Part shown: positions 40,657 to 49,608 of the stretch, piece by piece
Position numbering within the stretch: the stretch's first letter is position 1
Layout: each line of letters opens with the position of its first letter
DNA from: Streptomyces sp. A0642
GTDB taxonomy: Bacteria > Actinomycetota > Actinomycetes > Streptomycetales > Streptomycetaceae
Direction: 5' to 3'
DNA: 64,000 bases
NCBI RefSeq assembly: GCF_004795105.1
Contig: NZ_SSBL01000032.1
Location: forward strand, 1 to 64,000
Position numbers and translations under genes: made by a program
The notes under the pieces: generated by a model
What the model was told of the DNA's origin: nothing
Databases searched by the model: none
Seen by the model: only the letters and a program-made list of their open reading frames with translations

Positions 40657-41910
40657 CTCGATCGCCGCCAGGTTCTTCTTGCCCCGGCGCAGCACCAGCC
40701 AGCGCCCGTGCAGCAGCTCCTCGCGGGAGGGGGCGGCCTCACCGTCGACGGCCTTCACGTTGTTCACGTAGGCGCCGCCCTCCTTGACCGTGCGCCGGGC
40801 ACCCGACTTGCTCGGCGCCAGCCCGGCCTCGACCAGCAGGTCGACCAGCGGACCGAGCTCGGTGACCTGCGCGTGCGGCACCTCGGAGAGCGCGGCGCCC
40901 AGCGTCGCCTCGTCCAGCTCGCCGAGATCGCCCTGGCCGAACAGGGCCTTCGACGCGGCGATGACCGCGGCGCACTGCTCCGCGCCGTGCACCAGCGTGG
41001 TCAGCTCCTCGGCCAGCGCACGCTGAGCGGTCCGGGCCTGCGGCCGCTCCTCGGTGACCTTCTCCAGCTCCTCCAGTTCGGCGGGGCTCAGGAAGCTGAG
41101 GATGCGCATGTAGCGGGAGATGTCGCGGTCGTCCACGTTCAGCCAGAACTGGTAGAACGCGTACGGCGTGGTCATCTCCGCGTCGAGCCAGATGGCGCCG
41201 CTCTCGGACTTGCCGAACTTGGTGCCGTCCGCCTTCGTCATCAGCGGGGTCGCCAGCGCATGCACCTCGGCGCCCGGCTCCAGGCGGTGGATCAGGTCGA
41301 GACCCGCCGTGAGGTTGCCCCACTGGTCGCTGCCGCCCTGCTGGAGGGTGCAGCCGTGGCGCCGGTACAGCTCCAGGAAGTCCATGCTCTGGAGCAGCTG
41401 GTAGCTGAACTCGGTGTAGCTGATGCCCTCGTCGGACTCCAGCCGCCGGGCGATGGACTCCTTGGTGAGCATCTTGTTGACCCGGAAGTGCTTGCCGATG
41501 TCCCGCAGGAACTCGATCGCGGACATGCCCGCGGTCCAGTCCAGGTTGTTCACCATGACCGCCGCGTTCTCGCCCTCGAAGGACAGGAACGGCTCGATCT
41601 GGGACCGCAGCCGGGCCACCCAGGCCGCGATCGTCTCCGGGTCGTTCAGCGTGCGCTCCGCGGTCGGCCGCGGGTCGCCGATCTGGCCCGTCGCCCCGCC
41701 CACCAGGGCGAGCGGCCGCAGACCGGCCTGCTGGAGCCGGCGCATGGTGAGCACCTGCACCAGATGACCGACGTGCAGACTCGCCGCGGTGGGGTCGTAG
41801 CCGCAATAGAACGTGACCGGACCGTCCGCGAGAGCCTTGCGCAGGGCGTCCTCGTCAGTGGACTGGGCGAACAGCCCGCGCCACTTCAGCTCGTCGACGA
41901 TGTCCGTCAC
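40642..41910 (-). CDS. tyrS: Tyrosyl-tRNA synthetase
   Basis: The product is 422 aa, class I synthetase. HIGH-like motif is SLHVGHL (about residue 45), tyrosine pocket YCGYDPTA, and KMSKS-like motif KFGKS. The C-terminal S4-like RNA-binding part (APSKSGARRTVKEGGAYVNN) is present. GTG start at 41910. It lies 67 nt downstream of the TldE gene on the same strand, with its own promoter possible in the gap; no T-box structure was recognised. Confidence 0.97.
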   Translation of the reverse strand: MTDIVDELKWRGLFAQSTDEDALRKALADGPVTFYCGYDPTAASLHVGHLVQVLTMRRLQQAGLRPLALVGGATGQIGDPRPTAERTLNDPETIAAWVARLRSQIEPFLSFEGENAAVMVNNLDWTAGMSAIEFLRDIGKHFRVNKMLTKESIARRLESDEGISYTEFSYQLLQSMDFLELYRRHGCTLQQGGSDQWGNLTAGLDLIHRLEPGAEVHALATPLMTKADGTKFGKSESGAIWLDAEMTTPYAFYQFWLNVDDRDISRYMRILSFLSPAELEELEKVTEERPQARTAQRALAEELTTLVHGAEQCAAVIAASKALFGQGDLGELDEATLGAALSEVPHAQVTELGPLVDLLVEAGLAPSKSGARRTVKEGGAYVNNVKAVDGEAAPSREELLHGRWLVLRRGKKNLAAIEVTAG

Positions 41911-41977
41911 GGTTCCGTGTCTCCTCAGCTACGTGTCTCGATGGGTGCATCGAAAGGCAACAGTCAGTCTAGGCGGG

Positions 41978-43372
41978 TCATACGCCCTGGCTCACCGAGC
42001 TCATGTTGAAGTCCGGGATGCGGAGCGCGGGCATCGCGGCCCGGGTGAACCAGTCGCCCCACTCGCGCGGCAGCGTCTTCTCCGTACGGCCCGCCTCGGT
42101 GGCCCGCGACAGGAGGTCCACCGGGGACTCGTTGAAGCGGAAGTTGTTCACCTCGCCGACCACCTCGCCGCCCTCCACGAGATACACCCCGTCCCGGGTC
42201 AGCCCGGTCAGCAGCAGCGTCGCCGGGTCGACCTCCCGGATGTACCACATACAGGTCAGCAGCAGCGCGCGGCCGGTCGTCGCGGCCACCATCTCCTCCA
42301 GGGACCGCTCGCCGCCGCCCTCCAGCAGCAGGTTGTCGATCGCCGGGGCCGGCGGTAGTCCGGTCTCACCGGCGGTGTGCCGGGTGGTCGTCAGCGCTTC
42401 GAGCCGGCCGTCCCTGATCCAGTCGGTCCGGCCCAGCGGCAGCCCGTTGTCGAAGACCGACGCACCGTCCCCGGACGCGTGCGCGATGACGAACGGCGCG
42501 GATTCGAGCCCCGGCGCGTGCGGGTCGCTGCGCAGGGTCAGCGGCAGCGGGGACAGGGTCTCGCCGAGCCGGGTCCCGCCGCCGGGCTTGGAGAACACCG
42601 TCCTGCCCTCGACGGCGTCCCGGGCGGTCGCCGACCAGAGCTGGTAGATCAGCAGGTCGGCGACGGCGGTCGGCGGCAGCAGCGTCTCGTACCGCCCGGC
42701 GGGCAGCTCGGTCCTGCGTTCCGCCCAGCCCAGCCGCTGGGCCAGCTCGGCGTCCAGCTCCGCCGGGTCGACGTCCTTGAAGTCACGGGTCGAGCGCCCC
42801 GCCCAGGCCGAACGCGACCGGTCGGGCGACTTGGCGTTCAGTTCCAGCGTCCCGTTCGGCTGGTCGTGGCGCAGCCGCAGCCCGGTCGAGGTGCCCAGGT
42901 AGGTCGACGTCATCTCGTGGTTCGCGAAGCCGTACAGCTCGCGGCCGCCGGAGCGGGCCCGGGCGAAGGCGTCGCCGAGCGCGGGCGCGAAGGCCGCGAA
43001 GACGTCGGACCCCGTCTCCGCGGGCCCGTCCGTGAAGTCGGGCGACTCCGGCACCCCGGTGACCAGCGGCTGCGCGTCCTCGGCCGGACCGGCCCCGCGC
43101 GCGGCGGCCTCGGCGGCCCGCACCAGCGGCTCCAGATCGGCCGCGGTGACGGCGGACCGGGACACCACGCCCGAGGCGGCGCCCTCGGAGCCGTCGACGG
43201 TGGCGATGACGGTCAGGGTCCGGCCCCGGGTCACCCCGTTCGTGGTGAGCGCGTTGCCCGCCCAGCGCAGATTGGCCGACGACTCCTCGTCGGCGATGAC
43301 CACACAGCCGTCGGCGGTGGACAGTTCGAGCGCGCGCTCGACGATCTCGTGCGGCTTGCTGACGCGGCTCAT
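41978..43372 (-). CDS. TldE/PmbA-type metalloprotease partner
   Basis: The product is 464 aa, TldD/PmbA family without the HExxxH zinc motif, as expected for the TldE (PmbA) subunit. C-terminal GEVNNFRFNESPVDLL and TCMWYIREVDPATLLLTGLTRDGVYLVEGG are typical. TldD and TldE form a heterodimeric protease that trims unfolded peptides and matures some RiPPs. ATG overlaps the tldD stop by 4 nt, so the subunits are coupled. Confidence 0.93.
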   Translation of the reverse strand: MSRVSKPHEIVERALELSTADGCVVIADEESSANLRWAGNALTTNGVTRGRTLTVIATVDGSEGAASGVVSRSAVTAADLEPLVRAAEAAARGAGPAEDAQPLVTGVPESPDFTDGPAETGSDVFAAFAPALGDAFARARSGGRELYGFANHEMTSTYLGTSTGLRLRHDQPNGTLELNAKSPDRSRSAWAGRSTRDFKDVDPAELDAELAQRLGWAERRTELPAGRYETLLPPTAVADLLIYQLWSATARDAVEGRTVFSKPGGGTRLGETLSPLPLTLRSDPHAPGLESAPFVIAHASGDGASVFDNGLPLGRTDWIRDGRLEALTTTRHTAGETGLPPAPAIDNLLLEGGGERSLEEMVAATTGRALLLTCMWYIREVDPATLLLTGLTRDGVYLVEGGEVVGEVNNFRFNESPVDLLSRATEAGRTEKTLPREWGDWFTRAAMPALRIPDFNMSSVSQGV

Positions 43373-44892
43373 CGCCCGGCCTCCTGCGTCGTGTTGAGGA
43401 TGTTCACGCCTCGGAAGAGGGCGGAGGGGCAGCCGTGCGAGACGGCCGCGATCTGGCCCGGCTGGGCCTTGCCGCAGTTGAAGGCGCCGCCCAGGACGTA
43501 CGTCTGCGGCCCGCCGACCTTCTCCATCGAGCCCCAGAAGTCCGTCGTCGTCGCCTGGTAGGCGACGTCGCGCAACTGCCCGGCCAGCCTGCCGTTCTCG
43601 ATCCGGAAGAACCGCTGTCCGGTGAACTGGAAGTTGTACCGCTGCATGTCGATCGACCAGGACCGGTCGCCGACCACATAGATCCCGCGCTCCACCCCGC
43701 CGATCAGATCCTCCGTGGAGAGCCCGCCGGGATCGGGCGCCAGCGACACGTTCGCCATGCGCTGCACGGGCACATGACCCGGCGAGTCGGCGAACGCGCA
43801 GCCGTTGGACCGGCCCAGACCCGTCAGCTTCGCGATCCGGCGGTCCAGCTGGTAGCCCACCAGCGTCCCGTCCTTGACCAGGTCCCAGGACTGCGCCGCG
43901 ACACCCTCGTCGTCGTACCCGATCGTCGCGAGCCCGTGCTCGGCGGTGCGGTCGCCCGTCACGTTCATCACCGCAGAGCCGTACGCCAGCTTGCCCAGCT
44001 GGTCGAAGGTGGCGAACGAGGTCCCGGCGTACGCCGCCTCGTACCCCAGCGCCCGGTCCAGCTCGGTGGCGTGGCCGATCGACTCGTGGATGGTCAGCCA
44101 CAGATTGGACGGGTCGACGACCAGGTCGTACGTCCCCGCCTCGACGCTCGGGGCCCGCATCTTCTCGGCCAGCAGAGCCGGGATGGTCTCCAGCTCCGCG
44201 TCCCAGTCCCAGCCCGTGCCGGTCAGGTACTCCCAGCCGCGCCCCGCCGGCGGCGCGATCGTGCGCATCGAGTCGAACTCACCGGTCGTCGCGTCCACGG
44301 CGACCGCGGTGACCTGCGGATGCACCCGCACCCGCTGCTGGGTGGTGACCGTGCCGGCCGTGTCGGCGTAGAACTTGTTCTCGTGGACGGTCATCAGGGA
44401 GGCGTCCACGTGTGCGACGCCCCGGGCGCCCAGCAGCCGGCCGCTCCAGTCGGCGAGGAGCCCGGCCTTCTCCTCGGCCGGTACGCCGAAGGGGTCGACG
44501 TCGTACGCCGAGACCCAGCTCCGCTCGCCGTGCACGGGCTCGTCGGCGAGCTCCACCTTCTCGTCCGAACCCGCCGCCGCGATCACCTTCGCGGACAGCT
44601 TCGCCATGGCGACGGCCTGCGAGGCCACCCGCGCCGCGGCGTCCATCGTCAGATCCACTCCGGAGGCGAACCCCCACGCCCCGCCGTGCACCACCCGCAC
44701 CGCGTAGCCGACATCGGTGGTGTCGGACGACCCCGCCGGCCGGGCGTCCCGCAGCCGCCAGGTGGCGCTGCGCACCCGCTCGAAGCGGAAGTCGGCGTGC
44801 ACGGCCCCGAGCGCCCGCGCACGGGCGAGCGCCGCGTCGGCGAGGGGCCGGAGCGGGAGGGCCAGGAACGACTGATCTACCTCATGGGCCAC
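43369..44892 (-). CDS. tldD: TldD-type zinc metalloprotease subunit
   Basis: The product is 507 aa. The catalytic HESIGH (His269, Glu270, His274) is the TldD HExxxH zinc motif. CAFADSPGHVPVQRMANVSL and YVLGGAFNCGKAQPGQ are family segments, the latter with a likely third ligand. GTG at 44892 with GAGGAG about 9 nt upstream. First gene of the tldD-tldE pair; no obvious RiPP precursor gene is adjacent. Confidence 0.93.
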   Translation of the reverse strand: MAHEVDQSFLALPLRPLADAALARARALGAVHADFRFERVRSATWRLRDARPAGSSDTTDVGYAVRVVHGGAWGFASGVDLTMDAAARVASQAVAMAKLSAKVIAAAGSDEKVELADEPVHGERSWVSAYDVDPFGVPAEEKAGLLADWSGRLLGARGVAHVDASLMTVHENKFYADTAGTVTTQQRVRVHPQVTAVAVDATTGEFDSMRTIAPPAGRGWEYLTGTGWDWDAELETIPALLAEKMRAPSVEAGTYDLVVDPSNLWLTIHESIGHATELDRALGYEAAYAGTSFATFDQLGKLAYGSAVMNVTGDRTAEHGLATIGYDDEGVAAQSWDLVKDGTLVGYQLDRRIAKLTGLGRSNGCAFADSPGHVPVQRMANVSLAPDPGGLSTEDLIGGVERGIYVVGDRSWSIDMQRYNFQFTGQRFFRIENGRLAGQLRDVAYQATTTDFWGSMEKVGGPQTYVLGGAFNCGKAQPGQIAAVSHGCPSALFRGVNILNTTQEAGR

Positions 44893-45160
44893 GGGCGGCC
44901 TCTCCTCTGCGTCACATACCCTCGGATCGTTTACGAGGCAGTGAAGCACGGCCTCAGCGGCGTCGCGGCCGAATTCCCGCCCGCGCGGGGGCGGGAATCC
45001 GGGCGGCCCCCGGTCCCGGCGCGGCCCGCCGGGCCGGATACGTCACTGTAGGAACCCCACAGTGACCGGATGGAGGCGCTGTCAGGGGCCGATTCCTCTC
45101 GGAGCGCCTGGTACCGATAGGTTTTCGAGGTACCAGACCGCTGAAGGAAAGGGTGATCCG

Positions 45161-45880
45161 TTGAGCCGCTCGGTTCTCGTCACCGGAGGAAACCGGGGCA
45201 TCGGCCTCGCCATCGCCCGCGCTTTCGCCGACAACGGCGACAAGGTCGCGATCACCTACCGTTCCGGCGAGCCGCCCGCCGAGCTCACCGGGGCGGGAGT
45301 TCTCGCGGTCCGGTGCGACATCACCGACGCCGAACAGGTGGAGCAGGCCTACAAGGAGATCGAGGAGAAGCACGGCAACGTGGAGGTGCTGGTCGCCAAC
45401 GCCGGTATCACCAAGGACCAGTTGCTGATGCGGATGTCCGAGGAGGACTTCACGTCCGTACTCGACACCAACCTCACCGGCACCTTCCGGGTCGTCAAGC
45501 GCGCCAACCGCGGCATGCTGCGCGCCAAGAAGGGCCGCGTGGTCCTCATCTCCTCCGTCGTCGGCCTCCTCGGCTCGGCGGGACAGGCCAACTACGCCGC
45601 GTCCAAGGCCGGTCTGGTCGGCTTCGCCCGTTCGCTGGCCCGTGAGCTCGGCTCGCGGAACATCACTTTCAACGTCGTCGCGCCCGGCTTCGTCGACACC
45701 GACATGACGCAGGCGCTCACCGAGGAGCAGCGCAAGGGCATCGTCGCCCAGGTGCCGCTCGCGCGTTACGCGCAGCCCGCGGAGATCGCCGCCGCGGTGC
45801 GCTTCCTCGCCTCCGACGACGCGTCGTACATCACTGGAGCCGTCATCCCCGTTGACGGCGGATTGGGCATGGGTCACTGA
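45161..45880 (+). CDS. fabG: 3-oxoacyl-ACP reductase FabG
   Basis: The product is 239 aa. SDR with TGGNRGIG, NAGI, catalytic Ser in ISSVVGLLG and Tyr-x-x-x-Lys as YAASK. EEDFTSVLDTNLTGTFRVVKR and GFVDTDMT are FabG-like. Reduces 3-oxoacyl-ACP in fatty acid elongation. TTG start with AAGGAAAGGG 7 nt upstream. fabI follows after 5 nt, so the two reductases of the cycle form an operon. Confidence 0.93.
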   Translation: MSRSVLVTGGNRGIGLAIARAFADNGDKVAITYRSGEPPAELTGAGVLAVRCDITDAEQVEQAYKEIEEKHGNVEVLVANAGITKDQLLMRMSEEDFTSVLDTNLTGTFRVVKRANRGMLRAKKGRVVLISSVVGLLGSAGQANYAASKAGLVGFARSLARELGSRNITFNVVAPGFVDTDMTQALTEEQRKGIVAQVPLARYAQPAEIAAAVRFLASDDASYITGAVIPVDGGLGMGH

Positions 45881-45885
45881 TCACC

Positions 45886-46653
45886 ATGAGCGGAATTCTC
45901 GACGGCAAGCGCATCCTCATCACCGGGGTGCTGATGGAGTCGTCCATCGCGTTCCACACCGCCAAGGTGGCCCAGGAGCAGGGCGCGGAGATCATCCTGA
46001 CCGCCTTCCCGCGGCCCACGCTGACGGAGCGCATCGCCAGGAAGCTGCCCAAGCCGGCCAAGGTCATCGAGCTGGACGTGACCAACACCGAGCACCTGGA
46101 CCGGCTCGCCGGTCTGGTGAAGGAGGAGCTGGGCTCGCTCGACGGCGTCGTCCACTCCATCGGTTTCGCGCCGCAGGACGCCCTCGGCGGCAACTTCCTC
46201 AACACCCCGTTCGAGTCGGTCGCCACGGCGATGCACGTCTCGGCGTTCTCGCTGAAGTCGCTCGCCATGGCGTGCAAGCCGCTGATGAGCGAGGGGGGTT
46301 CGATCGTCGGGCTCACCTTCGACGCGCAGTTCGCCTGGCCGCAGTACGACTGGATGGGCCCGACCAAGGCCGCCCTGGAGGCCACCTCCCGCTACCTCGC
46401 CCGCGACCTGGGCAAGGACGGCCTGCGCTGCAACCTGGTGTCCGCCGGACCGCTCGGCTCCATGGCCGCCAAGTCCATCCCGGGCTTCGGCGAGCTGGCG
46501 AGCGTGTGGGACAGCCGTTCCCCGCTGGCGTGGGACATGGCCGACCCGGAGCCGGCCGGCCGCGCCATCGTCGCGCTGCTCTCGGACTTCTTCCCGAAGA
46601 CGACGGGCGAGATCATCCACGTCGACGGTGGCGTGCACATGATCGGCGCCTGA
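45886..46653 (+). CDS. fabI: Enoyl-ACP reductase FabI (InhA type)
   Basis: The product is 255 aa. The divergent SDR N-terminus GKRILITGVLMESSIAFHTAK and the catalytic region DAQFAWPQYDWMGPTKAALEAT (Tyr and Lys of the Tyr-x6-Lys FabI motif: YDWMGPTK) match InhA-like enoyl reductases. AGPLGSMAAKSIPGF follows. It catalyses the last reduction of the elongation cycle. Terminator 46666-46704 closes the operon. Confidence 0.95.
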   Translation: MSGILDGKRILITGVLMESSIAFHTAKVAQEQGAEIILTAFPRPTLTERIARKLPKPAKVIELDVTNTEHLDRLAGLVKEELGSLDGVVHSIGFAPQDALGGNFLNTPFESVATAMHVSAFSLKSLAMACKPLMSEGGSIVGLTFDAQFAWPQYDWMGPTKAALEATSRYLARDLGKDGLRCNLVSAGPLGSMAAKSIPGFGELASVWDSRSPLAWDMADPEPAGRAIVALLSDFFPKTTGEIIHVDGGVHMIGA

Positions 46654-46665
46654 CTTCTCGCACCC

Positions 46666-46708
46666 CGGCCGCGCACCGCCTTCTCTTAGGGCGGTGCGCG
46701 GCCGTTTT
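46666..46708 (+). terminator. Rho-independent terminator after fabI
   Basis: A 15-bp perfect stem (46666-46680 with 46690-46704), 9-nt loop, followed by TTTT (46705-46708). Confidence 0.9.
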
Positions 46709-46813
46709 CCTTGCCCCGTCCGGCCTCCCGGCGCTCAGGTCGAAAACCCGGCCGATCCACCGCAGAATGTGGAGGAACCGGACTTCTGGTCAGGCGGAGG
46801 GGAGGAGATCGCT

Positions 46814-47206
46814 GTGCGCGGCACACGTCACCGAACCCGATCCCTGCTGGCGGCGTCCGCCGTCGTCACAGGGCTGCTGGCGCCCGTCGGCCTGTACGCG
46901 GCCGGGCACGTGGGAGCCGCGGGTCCGGCCGCCCGACCCGCGGCCGACCCCGAACCCTCCGGCGCCGAATGCCGTACGTCGGTGAAGGGCTCCCGGGTGG
47001 TCGCCTACTGCCACAACCCGTACCCCTCCACCGACCGCGTCCGGCTGCACACGGAATGCGCCCGCTGGTGGGACATCGACGCGGACTCCAAGCCGGTCAC
47101 CGTCGGCCCCGGACGGACCGTCCGGCTGGACGACCGCTGCTGGAAGGAAGTCGGCTCGGCCTGGGTCACGCACGCCGCCGACCCGCACCCCCGCAAGGCG
47201 TCCTGA
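46814..47206 (+). CDS. Small secreted hypothetical protein
   Basis: The product is 130 aa. Basic start RGTRHRTRS then a hydrophobic segment LLAASAVVTGLLAPVGLYAAGHVGAAG, a Sec signal likely cleaved near Ala-Gly. The mature part has four cysteines (ECRTSVKG, AYCHNPY, TECARWWD, DRCWKEVG), enough for two disulfides, with a beta-rich look. Function unknown; streptomycete-specific to my knowledge. GTG with GGGGAGGAG about 6 nt upstream. Confidence 0.75.
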   Translation: MRGTRHRTRSLLAASAVVTGLLAPVGLYAAGHVGAAGPAARPAADPEPSGAECRTSVKGSRVVAYCHNPYPSTDRVRLHTECARWWDIDADSKPVTVGPGRTVRLDDRCWKEVGSAWVTHAADPHPRKAS

Positions 47207-47232
47207 TTTCGGACCCGGTCCACCGCGGGGGC

Positions 47233-47394
47233 TTTCGGGCCCGGCCCCGGTTCGCCGGGGCGGCTCTCGGACCCGGTCCCTCAGGCGCCTCGGCTCGTGG
47301 CCTCGGCCGCGGCTCTCGGGCCCGGTCCGCCAGGAGGGCCCCTCGGGCCCGGTCCCGCTCCGCCGGGAGCGGCTCTCAGACCCGGTCCACCAGG
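47233..47394. repeat. Degenerate repeats of the GntR gene's 3' end
   Basis: CGGCTCTCRGRCCCGGTCC..CAGG occurs at 47261-47285, 47310-47334 and 47370-47394, the last containing the stop and final codons of the GntR gene (minus strand). Two weaker copies lie at 47233-47260 and 47342-47367. Confidence 0.8.
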
Positions 47395-48050
47395 CAGCTC
47401 AGTGCGTGGCTCGCGGCCTCGGCCGCCGCCGTCTCCGCGTCGCCCGCCCGGATCGCCTCGACCAGCCGGGCGTGGTCCATCATGTCCTCCGGGCCCAGCT
47501 CGTGCCCGACGTCGTCCCGCAGGCAGTCCTTCAGCAGCTCGCCCAGGTCGGCGTAGAGGCCGGTCAGCACCTCGTTGTGCGAGGCGGCGACCACGGCCAG
47601 ATGCAGCGTCGCGTCCGCCGCCACGAAGGCCTCCGCGTCCCCCGCCGCCCAGGTCTCCTCCCGGCGCCGCAGGAGTGCGTCCAGCTGCTTCAGGTCCCGC
47701 TCGGTGCGCCGCGCGGCGGCCAGGCGCGCCGCCGAGGACTCCAGCGTCGAGCGAAGCTCGGCCACATGGCGCGGATCGGCCGACGCGAAGCGGCGGTGCA
47801 TCACCCCGGCCAGCTCGCTGACGGCCACCACGTAGGTGCCCGAGCCCTGCCGGATGTCGAGCAGCCCGTTGTGCGCGAGCGCGCGCACCGCCTCACGGAC
47901 GGTGTTGCGGGCCACTCCCAGCTGTTCGACCAGCTCGGGCTCGGTGGGGATGCGCGAGCCCACGGGCCACTCGCCCGAGGTGATCTGGTTCCTCAGCTGG
48001 GCAATCACCTGGTCGGCGAGTGCCGAACGCCGCGGGGACGTCAGCGCCAT
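47376..48050 (-). CDS. FadR-subfamily GntR transcriptional regulator
   Basis: The product is 224 aa. N-terminal winged HTH: LADQVIAQLRNQITSGEWPVGSRIPTEPELVEQLGVARNTVREAVRAL. The C-terminal FCD helical domain contains the metal-ligand histidines (LHLAVV, MMDHARLVEAI). ATG at 48050 with AAGGAG 5 nt upstream. It diverges from an MFS transporter gene whose promoter holds a perfect palindrome (48140-48154), which is its likely operator. Confidence 0.92.
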   Translation of the reverse strand: MALTSPRRSALADQVIAQLRNQITSGEWPVGSRIPTEPELVEQLGVARNTVREAVRALAHNGLLDIRQGSGTYVVAVSELAGVMHRRFASADPRHVAELRSTLESSAARLAAARRTERDLKQLDALLRRREETWAAGDAEAFVAADATLHLAVVAASHNEVLTGLYADLGELLKDCLRDDVGHELGPEDMMDHARLVEAIRAGDAETAAAEAASHALSCLVDRV

Positions 48051-48130
48051 GGTGCTCCTTGCTCGGGTGTGCGGCCGGCCGGGTGGCCACCCCGCCGTCT
48101 CGCGGAGGCGTTCGCATCGTCTCAGAGAAG

Positions 48131-48161
48131 TGGACAACCAATCATCCCATGATTCTATGAT
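48131..48161 (+). promoter_or_regulatory. MFS-gene promoter with GntR-type operator
   Basis: TGGACA (48131-48136) and TATGAT (48156-48161) are 19 bp apart. AATCAT-CCC-ATGATT, a perfect 6-3-6 palindrome, fills 48140-48154 between them. The ATG comes 6 nt after the -10 box, so the mRNA is probably leaderless. Confidence 0.65.
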
Positions 48162-48167
48162 GGCCCC

Positions 48168-49454
48168 ATGCATGCCGACGAAACCCCTCCCATGACCCCG
48201 ACCCGGACACTCGGCCCCACCGCACCGGCGGTGCCCCGCACCGAGGCGCCCGCGCAGGGGACCGGGCCCGCCCCCTGGGTGTTCCGCCTGGTCATGGTCG
48301 GACTCGTCCTCACCGCGCTCAACCTCCGGCCCGCCATCACCAGCCTCGGCGCCCTCCTCGAAGAGGTGCGCGACGGGCTGCACATGAGCGGCAGCGTGGC
48401 CGGGGTGCTCACCTCCGTGCCGCCGCTCTGCTTCGCGGTCTTCGGCATCATGGCGCCGCGTCTGGCCCGCCGCTTCGGCCCCGGTGCGGTCGTCTGCGCG
48501 GGCATGGCCGCCATCACGGCGGGGCTGGTGATCAGGCCCCTCGTCGGCGGGACGGCCGGCTTCCTCGCCGCGAGCGCGCTCGCTCTGATGGGCATCGCCG
48601 TCAGCAACGTCCTGATGCCGGTGATCGTCAAGCGCTGGTTCCCGGACCGCGTCGGCTCCATGACCGGCCTCTACTCCATGGCCCTGGCCCTCGGCACCTC
48701 ACTGGCCGCGGCCGTGACCGTACCCATGACCGAGGCCATGGGCGGCAGTTGGAAGGCCGGCCTCGGCGTCTGGGCCGCGCTCGCCGCCGCCGCCGTCCTG
48801 CCCTGGATCCCGCTGGTACGGGACCGCGGCGTCGCCCCCGGACACTCCGAGGCCCACCGGCCGCAGGCCCCGGCCCTGCGGATCACCCGCAGCCGCACCG
48901 CCTGGGCCCTCGCCTGCTTCTTCGGCCTCCAGGCCACCGCCGCCTACATCACCATGGGATGGATGCCGCAGATCTTCCGCGACGCCGGCGTCTCGGCCGG
49001 TACCGCGGGCGTCCTGCTCGCCCTCACCATGGCGATGGGCGTGCCGCTCGCCTTCGTCATCCCGAGGGTCGCCGCCCGGATGAGGAACCAGGGCCCCATC
49101 GTCGTCCTCCTCGGCGCCTGCGGCCTCGCCGGCTACGCGGGCCTCTACCTCGCCCCCTCCGGCGGGGCCTGGCTCTGGGCGCTGCTCCTGGGCGTGTCGA
49201 ACTGCGCCTTCCCCCTCGCCCTCACCATGATCGGCATGCGGTCCCGCAGCGGTGCCGGAGTGGTCCGCCTGTCCGCGTTCGCCCAGTCCACCGGCTACCT
49301 CATCTCGATCCCCGGCCCGCTGCTGGTCGGCGTCCTCTACCAGCACAGCGGCGGCTGGGGGCTGCCGATCGCCCTCATGGCGGCCCTGATGGTGCCGCAG
49401 ATGGCGGCGGGCATCCTGGCCGGCCGGGACCGGACGATCGAGGACGAATGCTGA
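48168..49454 (+). CDS. CynX/NimT-type MFS transporter
   Basis: The product is 428 aa with 12 predicted membrane helices. LTALNLRPAITSLGALLEEV is the family's first-helix signature; GIAVSNVLMPVIVKRWFPDR and MTGLYSMALALGTSLAAA follow. CynX/NimT members export cyanate, nitroimidazoles or other small compounds. ATG is immediately downstream of a -10 box with a GntR-type operator. A 39-aa membrane peptide gene follows after 17 nt. Confidence 0.9.
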   Translation: MHADETPPMTPTRTLGPTAPAVPRTEAPAQGTGPAPWVFRLVMVGLVLTALNLRPAITSLGALLEEVRDGLHMSGSVAGVLTSVPPLCFAVFGIMAPRLARRFGPGAVVCAGMAAITAGLVIRPLVGGTAGFLAASALALMGIAVSNVLMPVIVKRWFPDRVGSMTGLYSMALALGTSLAAAVTVPMTEAMGGSWKAGLGVWAALAAAAVLPWIPLVRDRGVAPGHSEAHRPQAPALRITRSRTAWALACFFGLQATAAYITMGWMPQIFRDAGVSAGTAGVLLALTMAMGVPLAFVIPRVAARMRNQGPIVVLLGACGLAGYAGLYLAPSGGAWLWALLLGVSNCAFPLALTMIGMRSRSGAGVVRLSAFAQSTGYLISIPGPLLVGVLYQHSGGWGLPIALMAALMVPQMAAGILAGRDRTIEDEC

Positions 49455-49471
49455 GATGCGAGACTGGGACC

Positions 49472-49591
49472 ATGTCTCCTGTGCTCGATCCGAATCCCCA
49501 GAACGGTCAGAAGAAGCTGCTCATGGTCTTCGGGGCCATGCTGCTGATCACGGTGGTCATCGGTGTGATCGCCTCCCTCGCCTCTCCGTGA
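49472..49591 (+). CDS. SGM_5486-type transporter-associated small membrane protein
   Basis: The product is 39 aa: a polar N-terminus (MSPVLDPNPQNGQKK) and one membrane helix (LLMVFGAMLLITVVIGVIASLA). NCBI names this family from its constant position after a CynX-like MFS gene in Streptomyces. It may be an accessory subunit or stabiliser of the transporter. No strong SD; coupling to the MFS gene is likely. Confidence 0.8.
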   Translation: MSPVLDPNPQNGQKKLLMVFGAMLLITVVIGVIASLASP

Positions 49592-49608
49592 CGCGCCGCT
49601 CCCGGCGC

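Noticed and set aside
41911..41977. T-box leader for tyrS
   Set aside because: The 67-nt gap is too short and has no T-box core sequence.
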